Origin: an uncultured Methylobacillus sp.
GTDB taxonomy: Bacteria > Pseudomonadota > Gammaproteobacteria > Burkholderiales > Methylophilaceae
Reading direction: 5' to 3'
Assembly (NCBI GenBank): GCA_946478865.1
Contig: CAMLDO010000010.1
Span: 11,015 to 75,014 of the forward strand
DNA length: 64,000 nucleotides
Both the position numbers and the translations under genes were made by a program. The first letter of the stretch is position 1. Each line of letters begins with the position of its first letter. Below are positions 26,542 to 38,288 of the stretch, in pieces. The notes beneath the pieces are model-generated. The model had not been told where the DNA came from, did no database searches, and saw only the letters and a list, made by a program, of their open reading frames with translations.

Positions 26542-27258
26542 ATGACGACCCCCGCCTTCAAACGTATCCTGCTCAAGCTGTCCGGCGAAGCCCTCATGGG
26601 CGAGGACAGCTATGGTATCAACCGTGCCACCATCGAGCGCATCGTCGCCGAGATCAAGGAAGTGGTCGATCTCGGCGTCGAGGTCGGGGTGGTGATTGGC
26701 GGGGGCAATATTTTTCGTGGCGTGGCGCCGGCGGCGGCCGGCATGGATCGCGCCACGGCCGATTACATGGGCATGATGGCGACCGTGATGAACGCGCTGG
26801 CGCTGCAGGACGCGATGCGTCAGATCGGCCTCGTGAGCCGCGTACAGTCCGCGCTCAACATCGAGCAGGTGGCCGAGCCCTATATTCGCGGCAAGGCGAT
26901 CCGTTACCTGGAAGAAGGGCGCGTGGTGATCTTCGGAGCCGGTACCGGCAACCCGTTTTTCACGACCGATACGGCTGCTGCGCTGCGCGGCATGGAAATG
27001 AATGCCGATATCGTGCTCAAGGCAACCAAGGTAGACGGCGTCTACACCGACGACCCCAAGACGCATCCCGATGCGATGCGCTACAAGACACTGACATTCG
27101 ACGAAGCCATCATCAAGAACCTCAAGGTGATGGATGCAACCGCGCTGACCCTGTGCCGCGACCAGAAGCTGCCGATCTGTGTGTTCAGCATCTTCAAGCA
27201 AGGCGCGCTAAAGCGCGTGGTGATGGGCGAAGACGAAGGCACGCATGTGCTACCCTAG
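26542..27258 (+). CDS. pyrH: UMP kinase
   Basis: Phosphorylates UMP to UDP; a hexameric amino-acid-kinase-fold enzyme. From ATG 26542 it has 238 residues, opening [14 protein letters not shown]. The glycine-rich [13 protein letters not shown], the UMP site [16 protein letters not shown] and the ATP-side [11 protein letters not shown] are present. The earlier in-frame reading would run through the end of tsf and is not needed. Confidence 0.97.
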   Translation: MTTPAFKRILLKLSGEALMGEDSYGINRATIERIVAEIKEVVDLGVEVGVVIGGGNIFRGVAPAAAGMDRATADYMGMMATVMNALALQDAMRQIGLVSRVQSALNIEQVAEPYIRGKAIRYLEEGRVVIFGAGTGNPFFTTDTAAALRGMEMNADIVLKATKVDGVYTDDPKTHPDAMRYKTLTFDEAIIKNLKVMDATALTLCRDQKLPICVFSIFKQGALKRVVMGEDEGTHVLP

Positions 27259-27276
27259 CAACTCGAGGAGACTGAC

Positions 27277-27834
27277 ATGCTGAATGACATCAAGAAAACC
27301 GCAGAACAGAAGATGCAGCGCGCGATCGAGGTCCTCAAGACCGACCTCGCCAAGGTGCGTACCGGCCGTGCGCATGCTGGTTTGCTGGATCACGTGATGA
27401 TCGAGTATTACGGCAGCATGGTGCCGATCAGCCAAGTCGGTAGCGTCAGCTTGGCCGATGCCCGTACGATCACCGTGCAGGCGTGGGAAAAGCCGATGCT
27501 GGCCAAGATCGAGAAGGCGATTCGCGAGTCTGACTTGGGCCTCAATCCGGCCAATAGTGGCGATATGCTGCGCGTGCCGATGCCCGCGCTGACTGAAGAG
27601 CGTCGCCGCGACCTCATCAAGGTGGTCAAAGGCGAGGGTGAAGACGCCAAGGTGTCGATACGCAACGTGCGTCGCGATGCCAATGATCAGCTCAAGAAGC
27701 TGCTCAAGGACAAGGAAATCAGCGAGGACGACGAACGCCGTGCGCAGGACGAAATCCAGAAGCTGACCGACAAGTACGTAATCGAAGTGGACAAGGCCCT
27801 GCAGGTCAAGGAAGCCGACCTGATGGCTATCTGA
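27277..27834 (+). CDS. frr: Ribosome recycling factor
   Basis: Splits post-termination ribosomes together with EF-G. The 185 residues form the tRNA-shaped three-helix bundle, with [13 protein letters not shown] and the C-terminal helix [25 protein letters not shown] precedes the ATG. A hairpin without a U-tract follows. Confidence 0.98.
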   Translation: MLNDIKKTAEQKMQRAIEVLKTDLAKVRTGRAHAGLLDHVMIEYYGSMVPISQVGSVSLADARTITVQAWEKPMLAKIEKAIRESDLGLNPANSGDMLRVPMPALTEERRRDLIKVVKGEGEDAKVSIRNVRRDANDQLKKLLKDKEISEDDERRAQDEIQKLTDKYVIEVDKALQVKEADLMAI

Positions 27835-27842
27835 GTCGAACG

Positions 27843-27867
27843 AGGGTGAATCTAGACCATTCACCCT
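27843..27867 (+). other. Hairpin between frr and uppS
   Basis: AGGGTGAA pairs with TTCACCCT (27843-27850 and 27860-27867) around a nine-base loop. No T-tract follows, so it is more likely an mRNA processing or stability element than a terminator. Confidence 0.5.
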
Positions 27868-27906
27868 TGTCTGACTGCATTTCATCCTTCCGTTGAAAGG
27901 GCAGCC

Positions 27907-28662
27907 TTGGCTCTCTTCGCCAGTTCCACACAAGATATTCCCGAGTCTCCCGAGATTCCTCGCCACATTGCCATCATCATGGACGGCAACGGGCGCTGGG
28001 CCAAAAAGCGTTTTCTCCCACGCGTCATGGGCCACAAGCGCGGCGTCGAAACCGTGCGCGACGTGGTCAAGCAATGCGTCAACATGGGCGTCCAGTACCT
28101 CACGTTATTCGCTTTCAGCAGCGAAAACTGGCGGCGACCTCCTGAGGAAGTCTCATTCCTCATGGGGCTGTTCATGGAGGCGCTCAAGCGCGAAGTGGTC
28201 AAGCTGCACCAGAACCAGATTCGCCTGGTGATGATCGGTGACCGTTCCCGTTTCGATCCGCCGCTGCTGCACGCCATCCAGGAAGCCGAGCGCCTGACTC
28301 AGCACAACACGCGCCTCACGCTCACCATTGCTGCCAATTACGGCGGCCGTTGGGATATTCAGCAGGCTGTGCAGCGCATGTTGCATGTGCATCCTGAGCT
28401 CGTGAACGGGTTCAGCGAAAGCGATCTTTCCAATTTCCTTTCCATGCACTATGCGCCGGAGCCTGATCTTTTCATCCGTACTGGTGGGGAAAAGCGGATC
28501 AGTAATTTCCTGCTGTGGCAGCTGGCGTATACCGAACTCTATTTCACCGATACGCTCTGGCCCGACTTCGACCACCACGCATTCACGCAAGCACTCCAGT
28601 CCTATCGTCAGCGCGAGCGGCGTTTCGGCAGAACCAGCGAGCAGGTGAGCTCCAATGCTTAA
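27907..28662 (+). CDS. uppS: Undecaprenyl diphosphate synthase (cis-prenyltransferase)
   Basis: Makes the C55 lipid carrier from farnesyl diphosphate and eight isopentenyl diphosphates. The 251 residues show [12 protein letters not shown] with the catalytic aspartate, [11 protein letters not shown], and the C-terminal [19 protein letters not shown]. The start is a TTG at 27907 with GAAAGGG upstream. Its end overlaps cdsA by 8 bases. Confidence 0.96.
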   Translation: MALFASSTQDIPESPEIPRHIAIIMDGNGRWAKKRFLPRVMGHKRGVETVRDVVKQCVNMGVQYLTLFAFSSENWRRPPEEVSFLMGLFMEALKREVVKLHQNQIRLVMIGDRSRFDPPLLHAIQEAERLTQHNTRLTLTIAANYGGRWDIQQAVQRMLHVHPELVNGFSESDLSNFLSMHYAPEPDLFIRTGGEKRISNFLLWQLAYTELYFTDTLWPDFDHHAFTQALQSYRQRERRFGRTSEQVSSNA

Positions 28663-29473
28663 GGAGCGTGTCGGAACAGCACTTGTGCTGTTCGTGCTGT
28701 TTCTCGCCGGCCTGTTTTACCTTTCGAATTTTCAATGGGCGCTGCTCATGCTGGCCGTGGTTTGCATGGGCGCGTGGGAGTGGGCGACACTGATAAAACT
28801 AAACCCTTTGGGCATCCGGCTGTTCAGCGTGGCCATGGCTGCACTTGGGGCGGGTTTACTGTGGTGCATGACTACTCGCAGCCTGCTTCCAGTGGATGAA
28901 GCCCAGCCCTGGCTGATCATTGGCATCACTATTTTCTGGGCCGTAGCCGTGCCGCTCTGGCTGATATTGCGGCCGCGTATCGATAACCGGCTTTTTCTGG
29001 CCGGCGTCGGGCTGTTGGTACTGTTGCCCACCTGGATGGCGCTGGACGGTTTGCGACGGATCAGCCCGCTATTGCTTCTTGCCGTGATGTTTACCGTATG
29101 GATTGCCGATACGGCAGCCTATTTTGCTGGCAAGCGTTTTGGTCGTCGTAAATTGGCGCCGGCTATCAGCCCGGGTAAAACATGGGAGGGTGTACTAGGC
29201 GCCCTGTGCGGCGTTGCCTTGTATGGCCTTGTTTTGTGCACAACTCTGGATGTAAGTTTCTGGCTGATTCCAGGGCTGCTCGTTCTGGTCGTGTTGAGCG
29301 TTGTGGGCGACCTGTTCGAATCATTGCTGAAACGCCAGGCTGGCCTCAAGGATAGCGGCAATCTGTTGCCCGGTCATGGCGGAGTGCTGGACCGAATTGA
29401 CGGCCTGACTTCGACCTTGCCGCTCGTGCTCTTCTATTTTCCCGTTTATCGCGCCATACTGGGCTTAGCATGA
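28655..29473 (+). CDS. cdsA: Phosphatidate cytidylyltransferase
   Basis: Makes CDP-diacylglycerol from phosphatidate and CTP. The 272-residue polytopic membrane protein has about eight helices and the signature near its C-terminus ([19 protein letters not shown], then [14 protein letters not shown]) with the conserved aspartates. It overlaps uppS by 8 bases and dxr by 4 (ATGA). Confidence 0.96.
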   Translation: MLKERVGTALVLFVLFLAGLFYLSNFQWALLMLAVVCMGAWEWATLIKLNPLGIRLFSVAMAALGAGLLWCMTTRSLLPVDEAQPWLIIGITIFWAVAVPLWLILRPRIDNRLFLAGVGLLVLLPTWMALDGLRRISPLLLLAVMFTVWIADTAAYFAGKRFGRRKLAPAISPGKTWEGVLGALCGVALYGLVLCTTLDVSFWLIPGLLVLVVLSVVGDLFESLLKRQAGLKDSGNLLPGHGGVLDRIDGLTSTLPLVLFYFPVYRAILGLA

Positions 29474-30657
29474 GCAAGATACAGAATATTACCGTCCTGG
29501 GCTCCACCGGGACCATAGGCGTGAACACTCTGGACGTGATCGCGCGTCATCCCCAGCGTTATCGTGCTTTTGCGCTTACTGCCAATTCACGGGTCGAACC
29601 CTTGCTGGAGCAATGCCGTCGTTTCGAACCGGCATATGCCGTCGTAGGCGATGCCGATGCTGCCGAATTGCTAAGCAAGCAACTCAGAAATGAGGGGCTG
29701 GCAACCGTAGTTTTGTGCGGTACTGAAGCGCTTGAAAAAGTAGCCTCCATGCCCGAAGTGGATGCTGTCATGGCAGCCATTGTCGGGGCCGCAGGGCTGC
29801 GTCCTTCGTTGGCAGCCGCTCGTGCCGGCAAACGCGTACTGCTTGCCAACAAGGAAACCCTGGTGATGTCAGGCAAGCTGTTCATGGATGCCGTGCATCA
29901 GAGCGGCGCCATCTTGCTGCCTATCGATAGCGAGCACAATGCGATCTTTCAGGTCATGCCGCCCAATATCGAGCAGGGATTGGCGAAGGCCGGAGTCAGC
30001 AAGATTCTGCTGACTGCTTCTGGCGGTCCTTTCCGCAAGCTTGCGATGGACGAGTTGGCGCACGTCACCATTGCTCAGGCACTTAATCACCCGAACTGGG
30101 TCATGGGCCCCAAAATCACTATCGATTCCGCTACCTTGATGAACAAGGGCCTGGAGGTCATTGAAGCGTACTGGCTGTTCGACGCCAGCCCGGAACAGAT
30201 CGAAGTGGTAATTCATCCGCAAAGCGTCATTCACTCGATGGTGGAATATATCGACGGTTCGGTATTGGCCCAGCTGGGTAATCCGGATATGCGTACTCCC
30301 ATCGCTTATGCACTCGCTTATCCCGAGCGCATTCCCAGCGGTGTCGGTCCGCTCGATCTGTTCAAGGTCGCCCGGCTGGATTTCGAAGCGCCGGATACGA
30401 TCCGCTTTCCATGCCTGCGCCTCGCGTTCGAAGCCTTGCGCCGCGGCGATACCGCCCCGGCAATCCTGAATGCGGCAAATGAAGTGGCGGTTCAGGCTTT
30501 TCTCGCCAGCAAGATCGCTTTCATGGATATTCCGCGCATGATCGAGGATACCCTGTCCACGATGACGATTGCTGAAGCGGCAAGTCTGGAAGATCTCATC
30601 TCTATCGATCAGGCTGCGCGCTGCGTGGCCGAATCCTGGGTTGAGGCCTGCGTTTGA
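29470..30657 (+). CDS. dxr: 1-deoxy-D-xylulose 5-phosphate reductoisomerase
   Basis: Second step of the MEP isoprenoid pathway, feeding UppS and the HpnCDE enzymes. The 395 residues have the NADPH motif [11 protein letters not shown] (about 10-20), the metal/substrate loop [13 protein letters not shown], and the flexible active-site segment with [24 protein letters not shown]. Start and stop are interlocked with cdsA and rseP. Confidence 0.97.
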   Translation: MSKIQNITVLGSTGTIGVNTLDVIARHPQRYRAFALTANSRVEPLLEQCRRFEPAYAVVGDADAAELLSKQLRNEGLATVVLCGTEALEKVASMPEVDAVMAAIVGAAGLRPSLAAARAGKRVLLANKETLVMSGKLFMDAVHQSGAILLPIDSEHNAIFQVMPPNIEQGLAKAGVSKILLTASGGPFRKLAMDELAHVTIAQALNHPNWVMGPKITIDSATLMNKGLEVIEAYWLFDASPEQIEVVIHPQSVIHSMVEYIDGSVLAQLGNPDMRTPIAYALAYPERIPSGVGPLDLFKVARLDFEAPDTIRFPCLRLAFEALRRGDTAPAILNAANEVAVQAFLASKIAFMDIPRMIEDTLSTMTIAEAASLEDLISIDQAARCVAESWVEACV

Positions 30658-32012
30658 TGACGACCTTGCTGGCATTCCTGTTTACCCTGGGAGTGCTCAT
30701 TACGATCCACGAATACGGGCACTACAAGGTGGCGCGCCTGTGCGGGGTCAAGGTTTTGCAATTTTCCATTGGTTTCGGACGAGCGCTTTACAAGCGGCGT
30801 TTCGGCAAGGACGGCACGGAATTCATCCTCGCCGCATTTCCGCTCGGTGGCTATGTGCGGATGCTGGATGAGCGCGAGGCTCCGGTCCCCGAGCAGGAAA
30901 TGCATCGTGCATTCAATCGTCAGCCGGTATGGAAACGCATGGCTATCGTCGTGGCTGGCCCGCTTGCCAATCTGCTGCTGGCGGTGTTCCTCTACTGGGT
31001 GCTTTTCATGGCTGGCGTGACCGGGCTGAAACCCACGCTTGGAAATATTTCTCCTGATTCAGCTGCGGGAAGGGCCAGCATGAAGGCCGGCGAGGTCGTA
31101 CGCAAAGTCGGGGGTGAGCCGGTCAGCTCCTGGCAGGATGTGCGCTGGCAGATACTGCAGCAATCCATGAAGGCATCCACGCTTGAGATCGAGGCTGCCA
31201 ATGGCGAAAGCGAACTTCATCTGCACCGCTTGGATATCTCGTCCCTTGCGCATGATGATCCGGAGCGCGACATTCTCGATCAGCTGGGGCTCAAGCCATA
31301 TCAGCCTCCCATGCCTGCCCGAGTCGGGGAGGTAGTTGCGAATAGCCCGGCAGAAAAGGGCGGGTTGAAGGTGGGCGACACCATCGTGTCGGTCAACAAT
31401 GCCTCGGTTTCAGGATGGGAAGGCTTTGTAACCCTTGTGCGTGAAAGTCCTGGCCGCCTGCTGGCCATTCAGGTAGAGCGTGACGGTCGACCGATGATGC
31501 TGGAGATCACGCCGGAATCGGCCAAGGAGGGAAGCAAGACCATCGGCCGGATTGGAGCAGCTTATCGCATGGAGCAAGCCGAACTCGACAAGCTGCTGGT
31601 TGAAATCCGTTATTCTCCTGGCTCCGCTTTCGTGCATGCATTGGGCAAGACTTGGGATACATCCGTTTTCAGCCTGAAAATGCTGGGCAATATGTTGACG
31701 GGAGCGATTTCATGGAAAGGTGTAAGCGGTCCTGTCACGATTGCCAGTTATGCTGGGCAGAGTGCGCAAGTGGGATGGAAGGCCTTCCTGACTTTTCTTG
31801 CGCTGGTCAGCATCAGCCTGGGAGTCTTGAATCTGCTGCCTGTCCCGGTTTTGGACGGCGGGCATTTAATGTATTATATGGTCGAATTTTTCAAGGGCAG
31901 TCCGGTTTCGGATCGCGCCATGGAAATCGGGCAAAGAATAGGACTTGCGCTGTTGGGCCTGCTCATGGCGTGCGCCTTGTATAACGATATCAACCGACTC
32001 ATCACAGGCTGA
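30657..32012 (+). CDS. rseP: Site-2 protease RseP, M50 family
   Basis: An intramembrane zinc protease that completes cleavage of anti-sigma factors in the envelope stress response. From ATG 30657 (TGATG overlap with dxr) it has 451 residues, with HEYGH at 18-22 in the first helix, two periplasmic PDZ domains (about 115-290), and the third metal ligand motif LLPVPVLDGGH in a C-terminal helix. A TTG one codon earlier is also possible. It lies immediately before bamA, the classic order. Confidence 0.96.
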   Translation: MTTLLAFLFTLGVLITIHEYGHYKVARLCGVKVLQFSIGFGRALYKRRFGKDGTEFILAAFPLGGYVRMLDEREAPVPEQEMHRAFNRQPVWKRMAIVVAGPLANLLLAVFLYWVLFMAGVTGLKPTLGNISPDSAAGRASMKAGEVVRKVGGEPVSSWQDVRWQILQQSMKASTLEIEAANGESELHLHRLDISSLAHDDPERDILDQLGLKPYQPPMPARVGEVVANSPAEKGGLKVGDTIVSVNNASVSGWEGFVTLVRESPGRLLAIQVERDGRPMMLEITPESAKEGSKTIGRIGAAYRMEQAELDKLLVEIRYSPGSAFVHALGKTWDTSVFSLKMLGNMLTGAISWKGVSGPVTIASYAGQSAQVGWKAFLTFLALVSISLGVLNLLPVPVLDGGHLMYYMVEFFKGSPVSDRAMEIGQRIGLALLGLLMACALYNDINRLITG

Positions 32013-32020
32013 ACCTAATA

Positions 32021-34348
32021 ATGAAGCTCAAGCTCCGCCACATTCCGCTCCTGGTTCTCGGGTTATATGCGGCATCCGCTCAGGCAATGGAGCCCTTCCT
32101 CATCAAAGATATCCGCGTCGAAGGCATACAACGTACCGAAGCCGGTACGGTGTTCAACTACCTCCCGGTCAAAGTGGGTGAAACCATTGACGACCAGCGT
32201 GCGGCGCAGGCGATCAAGGCTTTGTATGCCACTGGCTTCTTCAAGGATGTACGGCTGGAGCAGGAAGGCGACGTCCTAGTCGTCACGGTTCAGGAACGCC
32301 CTGCGATTGCGCAGATCGATTTCAGCGGCAACAAGGCTTTCCCTAGCGACAAGATGAAGGAGGGGCTGAAGCAGATCGGCCTCGCCGAAGGCATGATTTT
32401 CGACCGTTCCATGCTGGACAAGGCCGAGCAGGAAATCAAGCGGCAGTACCTTAGCCAGGGCAAGTACGGAGCGACGGTAAAGACCGTCGTCAATCCTCTC
32501 GAACGCAATCGTGTTGCCGTACGATTCGACATTGAAGAGGGGGTGGTTTCCAAGATTCGCGGCATCAACATCGTCGGCAATCAGGTCTTTGACGATAAGG
32601 ATCTGCTGGAGCAGTTTAGCCTGACGACACCGAACTGGATGAGCTGGTGGACCAAGGACGATCAGTACTCCAAGCAGCGGCTGACAGCCGACCTGGAAGC
32701 CTTGCGCTCGTACTACATGAATCAGGGTTATCTGGAATTCAATATCGAGTCCACGCAAGTTTCGATTACCCCTGACAAGCGCGACATTTATATCACTGTA
32801 AACATCAGTGAGGGCGAGAAATACACGGTTACTGACGTCAAGATGGCCGGTGAGATGCTCGTCCCTGAGGATGAATTGCGCAATCTGATTACCGTACAGC
32901 CGGGTGAAGTATTCAACCGTGAAAAACTGACCTCTTCGAGCAAGTCGATCGGCGATCGGCTGGGTAACGACGGCTATGCCTTCGCGAACGTCAATGCCGT
33001 GCCGGAAGTGGACAAGGAAAAACATACCGTTGCCTTTACCTTCTTTGTGGACCCCGGTCGCCGTGTTTATGTGCGCCGTATCAATCTGACCGGAAACACA
33101 CGTACTCGCGACGAAGTGCTGCGTCGTGAAATGCGCCAGCTCGAATCCGGCTGGTATGCCGCAGACAAAATCAATCGTTCCAAGCAGCGTCTGGAGCGTC
33201 TGAACTACTTCGAGGAAGTGAATATCGAAACACCGGCCGTCTCCGGTACGGCCGATCAGGTCGATCTGAATATCGACGTGACGGAAAAGTCGACCGGTAG
33301 CGTGATGTTCGGTGCCGGTCTGTCGAGTGCGGAAGGTGTGGTGTTGGGCGTGACCGTCAATCAGGCCAACTTCCTCGGGACGGGTAATCGTGTGAGTGCG
33401 CAGGTGAATACCGGCAAGGTGAATACGACCTATTCCTTGTCGTATACCGATCCTTATTTCACTCCGGACGGCGTCAGCCGCGGTTTTGACCTCTATCGTA
33501 AGGATGTAGACTCCAGCTATTTGGATGTAGGTAGCTATAAGACCTCATCTTATGGTGCCGGCATACGCTTTGGCGTGCCGCTGAACGAGCGCGACACCTT
33601 TACCACAGGGCTTACCTTGGATTACACCAGTATCGATCTGGAATCCGACAGTCCGGATCGATACAAACGCTATTGTGATGGCGATCCTTCCGGTTGCGAC
33701 AACACGACGCTGCGGCTAGATGCCGGCTGGGTGCACGATACGCGTGACAACATTTTGTTTCCCAACAAAGGTGTGCTGCAGAAGCTGACGGGTGAAGTCG
33801 GCTTGCCAGGGCTGGATCAGGAGTATTACAAGATCAATTACCAGCATACTTGGTACAAGGATGTCACGAAAAATATGACGCTGATGTTGAATGGCGAAAT
33901 GGGTTATGGCAACAGCTATGGCAGTAATGACTTCCCATTCTTCAAGAATTTCTATGCCGGCGGCGTCAATTCGGTGCGCGGTTACGAAACCAGCGGCATC
34001 GGTCCGCGCGACATCGACTCATCCACGGACAATGATTACGCCGTGGGCGGTACCAAGCGTGTAGTAGCGAATGCCGAGTTGTTCTTCCCGATCCCCTTTA
34101 TCAAGGACTCCAAGCAATTCCGTCTGAGTGCCTTCCTTGATGCTGGTTCAGTATGGGGCGACACTGGCGGTGCGAATGTCGAAGGCAACTGTGATGGTGC
34201 CAGCGATTGTCTGCGCTACTCCACCGGTGTCGGCGTGAGCTGGTACTCTCCGTTCGGCCCGATCAAGCTCGTGCTGGCCAAGCCGCTTAATGAGCAGGAA
34301 GGCGACAAGACGGAAGTACTGCAATTCCAGTTGGGTTCGCAGTTTTAA
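32021..34348 (+). CDS. bamA: Outer-membrane protein assembly factor BamA
   Basis: The Omp85 core of the BAM complex. The 775 residues comprise a signal peptide (cleaved near SAQA at 21-22), five POTRA domains (about 25-425) and a 16-strand barrel. The lid-lock motif VRGYE is in AGGVNSVRGYETSGIGP, and the C-terminus ends LQFQLGSQF with a terminal phenylalanine. It follows rseP by eight bases and is followed by skp. Confidence 0.97.
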   Translation: MKLKLRHIPLLVLGLYAASAQAMEPFLIKDIRVEGIQRTEAGTVFNYLPVKVGETIDDQRAAQAIKALYATGFFKDVRLEQEGDVLVVTVQERPAIAQIDFSGNKAFPSDKMKEGLKQIGLAEGMIFDRSMLDKAEQEIKRQYLSQGKYGATVKTVVNPLERNRVAVRFDIEEGVVSKIRGINIVGNQVFDDKDLLEQFSLTTPNWMSWWTKDDQYSKQRLTADLEALRSYYMNQGYLEFNIESTQVSITPDKRDIYITVNISEGEKYTVTDVKMAGEMLVPEDELRNLITVQPGEVFNREKLTSSSKSIGDRLGNDGYAFANVNAVPEVDKEKHTVAFTFFVDPGRRVYVRRINLTGNTRTRDEVLRREMRQLESGWYAADKINRSKQRLERLNYFEEVNIETPAVSGTADQVDLNIDVTEKSTGSVMFGAGLSSAEGVVLGVTVNQANFLGTGNRVSAQVNTGKVNTTYSLSYTDPYFTPDGVSRGFDLYRKDVDSSYLDVGSYKTSSYGAGIRFGVPLNERDTFTTGLTLDYTSIDLESDSPDRYKRYCDGDPSGCDNTTLRLDAGWVHDTRDNILFPNKGVLQKLTGEVGLPGLDQEYYKINYQHTWYKDVTKNMTLMLNGEMGYGNSYGSNDFPFFKNFYAGGVNSVRGYETSGIGPRDIDSSTDNDYAVGGTKRVVANAELFFPIPFIKDSKQFRLSAFLDAGSVWGDTGGANVEGNCDGASDCLRYSTGVGVSWYSPFGPIKLVLAKPLNEQEGDKTEVLQFQLGSQF

Positions 34349-34378
34349 CGAAACAGGTTGAAAGTCAGGAGAAGTCAA

Positions 34379-34882
34379 TTGAATAATTTGTTGAAATTCT
34401 TGTTGGTGAGTTGCTTGTCGCTTTCCGCGATGGCCGTTTCTGCCGCCGAGCTGAAGGTGGGTTACGTCCAGGTGGACAAGATTCTGCAGGAAGCTCCGCA
34501 AACATCCGAGAGCGGCAAGAAGCTGGAACGCGAATTCAGCCCGCGTACACAGGAACTGGAACGCATGCAGAAGCAGATTCGCGACCAGGAGGCTGCGCTG
34601 GACAAGGACGGTCTGACCATGTCCGAATCCGACCGCCGCAACCGTGAGCGCGATGTCGCCAACAACAAGCTGGAATTCCAGCGCAAGCAGCGTGAATTAC
34701 GCGAGGACATCAACCTGCGCAAGAACGAAGAGCTTTCCGTCCTGCAGGATCGTATCAACAAGGCGGTAACTTCCGTGGCGGAAGCCGAAGGCTACGATCT
34801 GGTGGTCTATAGCGGTGTTGCTTTCGCCAGCAAGAAGGTCGACATTACCGACAAGGTACTGAAGTCGCTCGGCAAGAAGTAA
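34379..34882 (+). CDS. skp: Periplasmic chaperone Skp/OmpH
   Basis: A trimeric jellyfish-shaped holdase that escorts outer-membrane proteins to BAM. From TTG 34379, with AGGAG eight bases upstream, it has 167 residues: signal peptide (cleaved after SAA near 23), a core opening [17 protein letters not shown], and a long charged coiled-coil arm region (about 55-115). A longer upstream reading would overlap the ribosome site. Confidence 0.94.
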   Translation: MNNLLKFLLVSCLSLSAMAVSAAELKVGYVQVDKILQEAPQTSESGKKLEREFSPRTQELERMQKQIRDQEAALDKDGLTMSESDRRNRERDVANNKLEFQRKQRELREDINLRKNEELSVLQDRINKAVTSVAEAEGYDLVVYSGVAFASKKVDITDKVLKSLGKK

Positions 34883-34892
34883 TTCGCTGACA

Positions 34893-35933
34893 ATGCATGC
34901 CAGCTATTCCCTGCGGGAAATCGCGGCGCAGCTTGGGGGGGAGGTCTTGGGCGACGGTGAAGTGGCCGTCTCCCGCATGGCTTCGCTAGCAAATGCCACA
35001 ACCGGTGATCTAAGCTTCCTCTCGGATTCGAAATACCGATCGCTCCTGGAAACTACGGGTGCGTCCGCAGTCATCGTCGGGAAAAATGATAGTAAAGCGA
35101 CGAGTCTCCCTCGTATCGTTACCGACAATCCCTATGCTTATTTTGCGCGGGTTTCGACGCTGCTGAATCCTGTGGCTGCTCCCATGGCAGGCGTTCATCC
35201 GAGTGCTGCCGTGGACTCTACCGTTATCGTTCCCAAATCGGCATCGATTGGTGCTCATGCCGTCATCGGGAAGGGCGTGCATATTGGAGAGAATGTCGTC
35301 ATCGGCCCCGGCTCGACCATTGGCGACTATGCGAGCATCGGTGACAATACCGTTCTGCATGCCGGCGTGACCGTTTACCCTGACTGTGAACTGGGAGCCA
35401 ACTGTGTGCTGAGTTCTGGAGTCGTAATCGGTGCCGATGGCTTCGGTTATGCGGAAGACGGAGGGCGCTGGGTCAAGATCCCGCAAGTAGGGCGAGTTGT
35501 CATCGGCGATCAGGTGGAAATCGGCGCGAATACCACGATAGACCGGGGTGCGCTCGACGATACGGTGATCGAAGAAGGCGTCAAGCTGGATAACCTGATC
35601 CAGATCGGCCACAATTGCAGGATAGGCGCACATACAGTGATCGCGGGCTGCGTCGGTATTGCCGGCAGTGCGCGCATCGGGCGTCATTGTCGTATCGGAG
35701 GGGCGGCAATGATACTGGGTCATCTCGAAATTGCGGATGACGTAACTATTTCCCCCGGAAGCATGATTACCCGTTCGCTGGGCAAGGCGGACACGTATAC
35801 CGCGCTGATGCCTTTCCAGCCGCATGACAAATGGCTGAAAACGGCAGCGCATCTTCGTCATCTTGGCGATATGGCCGACCGTATCGCCCAACTCGAAAAA
35901 GAACTCGAGGCCTTGAAAAAGGAAAAGAAATGA
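34893..35933 (+). CDS. lpxD: UDP-3-O-acylglucosamine N-acyltransferase
   Basis: Third step of lipid A synthesis. The 346 residues have an N-terminal uridine-binding domain, then a left-handed parallel beta-helix of hexapeptide repeats (about 105-300) with the catalytic-histidine region [17 protein letters not shown], and a C-terminal helix that is lysine/glutamate-rich. Its stop overlaps the fabZ start (ATGA). Confidence 0.97.
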   Translation: MHASYSLREIAAQLGGEVLGDGEVAVSRMASLANATTGDLSFLSDSKYRSLLETTGASAVIVGKNDSKATSLPRIVTDNPYAYFARVSTLLNPVAAPMAGVHPSAAVDSTVIVPKSASIGAHAVIGKGVHIGENVVIGPGSTIGDYASIGDNTVLHAGVTVYPDCELGANCVLSSGVVIGADGFGYAEDGGRWVKIPQVGRVVIGDQVEIGANTTIDRGALDDTVIEEGVKLDNLIQIGHNCRIGAHTVIAGCVGIAGSARIGRHCRIGGAAMILGHLEIADDVTISPGSMITRSLGKADTYTALMPFQPHDKWLKTAAHLRHLGDMADRIAQLEKELEALKKEKK

Positions 35934-36376
35934 GCAGCATGGATATCCACGAGATACTCGAACATTTGCCTCACCGTTACCCGTTCCTGCTGCTGGATCG
36001 TGTGGTTTCGCTGGAGCTGGAAAAAGAAATCGTCGCGATCAAGAACGTCACGATCAACGAGCCGTTCTTTCCCGGCCATTTTCCCTATCACCCGGTCATG
36101 CCGGGCGTACTGATCGTTGAGGCCATGGCGCAAGCTGCGGCCGTGCTGTCGTTCAAGACGATGGGGCGCAAACCGTCGGATGACTCGGTGTACTACTTTG
36201 CCGGCATCGACAACGTTCGTTTCAAGAAGCCCGTATCTCCGGGCGATCAGCTGGTGCTCAAGGTCAAGATCGACCGCATCATGCGCGGCATATGGAAATA
36301 CTCCGGCCAGGCGCTGGTCGATGACGAAGTGGTGGCTGAAGCCGAATTGCTTTGCACGCTGAAGGTCATCAAGTGA
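35930..36376 (+). CDS. fabZ: (3R)-hydroxyacyl-ACP dehydratase
   Basis: Dehydrates 3-hydroxyacyl-ACP in fatty acid elongation, competing with LpxA/LpxD for hydroxyacyl chains. From ATG 35930 it has 148 residues of hot-dog fold, with the catalytic histidine in [21 protein letters not shown] and the central helix following. AAGGAAAAG lies upstream; Met4 (35939) is an alternative start. The longer upstream reading inside lpxD is rejected. Confidence 0.96.
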   Translation: MSSMDIHEILEHLPHRYPFLLLDRVVSLELEKEIVAIKNVTINEPFFPGHFPYHPVMPGVLIVEAMAQAAAVLSFKTMGRKPSDDSVYYFAGIDNVRFKKPVSPGDQLVLKVKIDRIMRGIWKYSGQALVDDEVVAEAELLCTLKVIK

Positions 36377-37143
36377 TTCATCCAAGTGCCATCATCGATC
36401 CGAAGGCGGAAATCGCCTCGAATGTTGAAATCGGAGCTTTTTCCGTGATCGGCCCCGATGTGCGCATCGATAGCGGTACGCGCATCGGTCATCATGTGGT
36501 GATTCAGGGCCCTACTACCATCGGTCGCGACAATCGCATATTCCATTTCTGCTCGCTCGGTGAAGAGCCGCAGGACAAGAAATATGCGGGCGAGCCGACT
36601 ACGCTGGAAATCGGCGATGGAAATACCATACGCGAATACTGCACTTTCAATCGCGGCACGGTTCAGGATGCAGGTGCAACTCGCCTCGGCAACAACAATT
36701 GGGTGATGGCCTATGTGCATATCGCACATGACTGCCAGATCGGCAGCAATACCATTTTTGCGAACAATTCTTCGCTTGCGGGCCATGTGATTGTTCACGA
36801 CTATGCCATTCTCGGTGGTTTCACCCTGATTCATCAGTTTTGCAAAGTCGGTTCACACGTCATTACGGCGGTGGGCTCTGTGGTATTCAAGGACATTCCT
36901 CCCTATGTGACGGCGGCCGGCTACGATGCCAAGCCGCACGGCATCAATTCGGAAGGGCTCAAGCGCCGTGGTTTTTCGCCTGAGGCGATGCTGCAGCTCA
37001 AGCGCGCTTACAAGACGCTCTACAAGTCGAGCTTGACGCTGGAAGAGGCCAAGGTCCAATTGGCCGAGCAGCACAAGATTTGCCCGGAAGTCGGCATTCT
37101 CCTCGATTTCCTCAATACTTCTACTCGCGGCATCGTCCGCTAA
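36373..37143 (+). CDS. lpxA: UDP-N-acetylglucosamine acyltransferase
   Basis: First acyl transfer of lipid A synthesis. From GTG 36373 (GTGA overlap with fabZ) it has 256 residues: hexapeptide-repeat beta-helix (about 1-185), catalytic histidine in [12 protein letters not shown], then a C-terminal helical domain. An ATG seven codons upstream lies inside fabZ and adds a non-conserved leader. Confidence 0.96.
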   Translation: MIHPSAIIDPKAEIASNVEIGAFSVIGPDVRIDSGTRIGHHVVIQGPTTIGRDNRIFHFCSLGEEPQDKKYAGEPTTLEIGDGNTIREYCTFNRGTVQDAGATRLGNNNWVMAYVHIAHDCQIGSNTIFANNSSLAGHVIVHDYAILGGFTLIHQFCKVGSHVITAVGSVVFKDIPPYVTAAGYDAKPHGINSEGLKRRGFSPEAMLQLKRAYKTLYKSSLTLEEAKVQLAEQHKICPEVGILLDFLNTSTRGIVR

Positions 37144-37148
37144 TTCTC

Positions 37149-38288
37149 ATGGCAGTGATCGGGATCGTAGCCGGCGAAGCGTCCGGCGATCTGCTGGGCA
37201 GTCATTTGATTCGGGCGCTGAAGAAGCAGCGTCCAGACCTCCAGTTCGTCGGGATTGCCGGGCCGAAAATGCAAGCGGAAGGCGCGGTGTCGCTGTTCCC
37301 GATGGAGCGCCTCGCTGTTCGCGGCTATTTCGAGGTGCTGAAACATCTCTTCGGCATTCTTCGCATTCGGCGTGAGCTGTTGGCGCACTTCAAGCGCAAT
37401 CCTCCCGATCTTTTCATCGGTATCGACGCGCCCGATTTCAATCTTGGTCTGGAGCGGGAGCTGAAAGTCGCCGGGATCAAGACCGTGCATTATGTCAGTC
37501 CTTCCATCTGGGCCTGGCGCAAGGGGCGGATGGGGAAGATCAAGAGTGCGGCATCCCATATTCTGGCGCTATTCCCATTCGAGGTTCCCTTGTACGAGCA
37601 GGCAGGCGTGCCCGCCACGTATGTCGGACACCCGCTGGCGGACGTGCTTCCCATGGGGCCGGATCAACTGCGCGCGCAGGATGACCTCAAGCTGCCGGCG
37701 GATCGGCTGGTGTTCGCACTACTGCCGGGCAGCCGCCAGAGCGAGCTTGACTACATGGCGGATCTGTTTGTTCGTAGCGCGATGCTGATCCATCGTCAGA
37801 TGCCGAATGCGCATTTCCTCGTTCCGGTGGTTTCCAAGGAAACACGCTGGAAGTTCCAGGCGGCTATCGCAAAGCATCATGCGGAGGAACTGCCGATCAA
37901 TATCCTGTTCGGCCATTCGCACCTGGCGATGGAAGCGGCCGATGCCGTTATCGTGGCCTCAGGCACGGCAACGCTGGAAGCGGCATTGCTGAAAAAACCG
38001 ATGGTAATTACCTATCGCATGTCACCTTTGAGCTGGCAGATACTGCGTCACATGAACTATCTGCCTTATGTCGGGCTGCCTAATATTCTGGCAGGAAAAT
38101 TTGTGGTGCCCGAATTGCTGCAGAACGATGCGAATGCGGAAAAGGTGACCGAGACCGTGCTCAAACTGGTGGCTGACAAGGAAGCCGTCGCAGGCATACG
38201 CCGTGAGTTCGAGCAAATTCATGTTATGTTGCGTCAGAACACTGAAGAGAAGGCGGCGCAGGCCATTTTGGGCATGTTGAAATCATGA
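37149..38288 (+). CDS. lpxB: Lipid A disaccharide synthase
   Basis: A GT19 glycosyltransferase joining UDP-diacylglucosamine and lipid X. From ATG 37149 it has 379 residues, opening [18 protein letters not shown]; then [25 protein letters not shown] and [12 protein letters not shown] are family landmarks. It follows lpxA by five bases and overlaps rnhB in ATGA. Confidence 0.97.
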   Translation: MAVIGIVAGEASGDLLGSHLIRALKKQRPDLQFVGIAGPKMQAEGAVSLFPMERLAVRGYFEVLKHLFGILRIRRELLAHFKRNPPDLFIGIDAPDFNLGLERELKVAGIKTVHYVSPSIWAWRKGRMGKIKSAASHILALFPFEVPLYEQAGVPATYVGHPLADVLPMGPDQLRAQDDLKLPADRLVFALLPGSRQSELDYMADLFVRSAMLIHRQMPNAHFLVPVVSKETRWKFQAAIAKHHAEELPINILFGHSHLAMEAADAVIVASGTATLEAALLKKPMVITYRMSPLSWQILRHMNYLPYVGLPNILAGKFVVPELLQNDANAEKVTETVLKLVADKEAVAGIRREFEQIHVMLRQNTEEKAAQAILGMLKS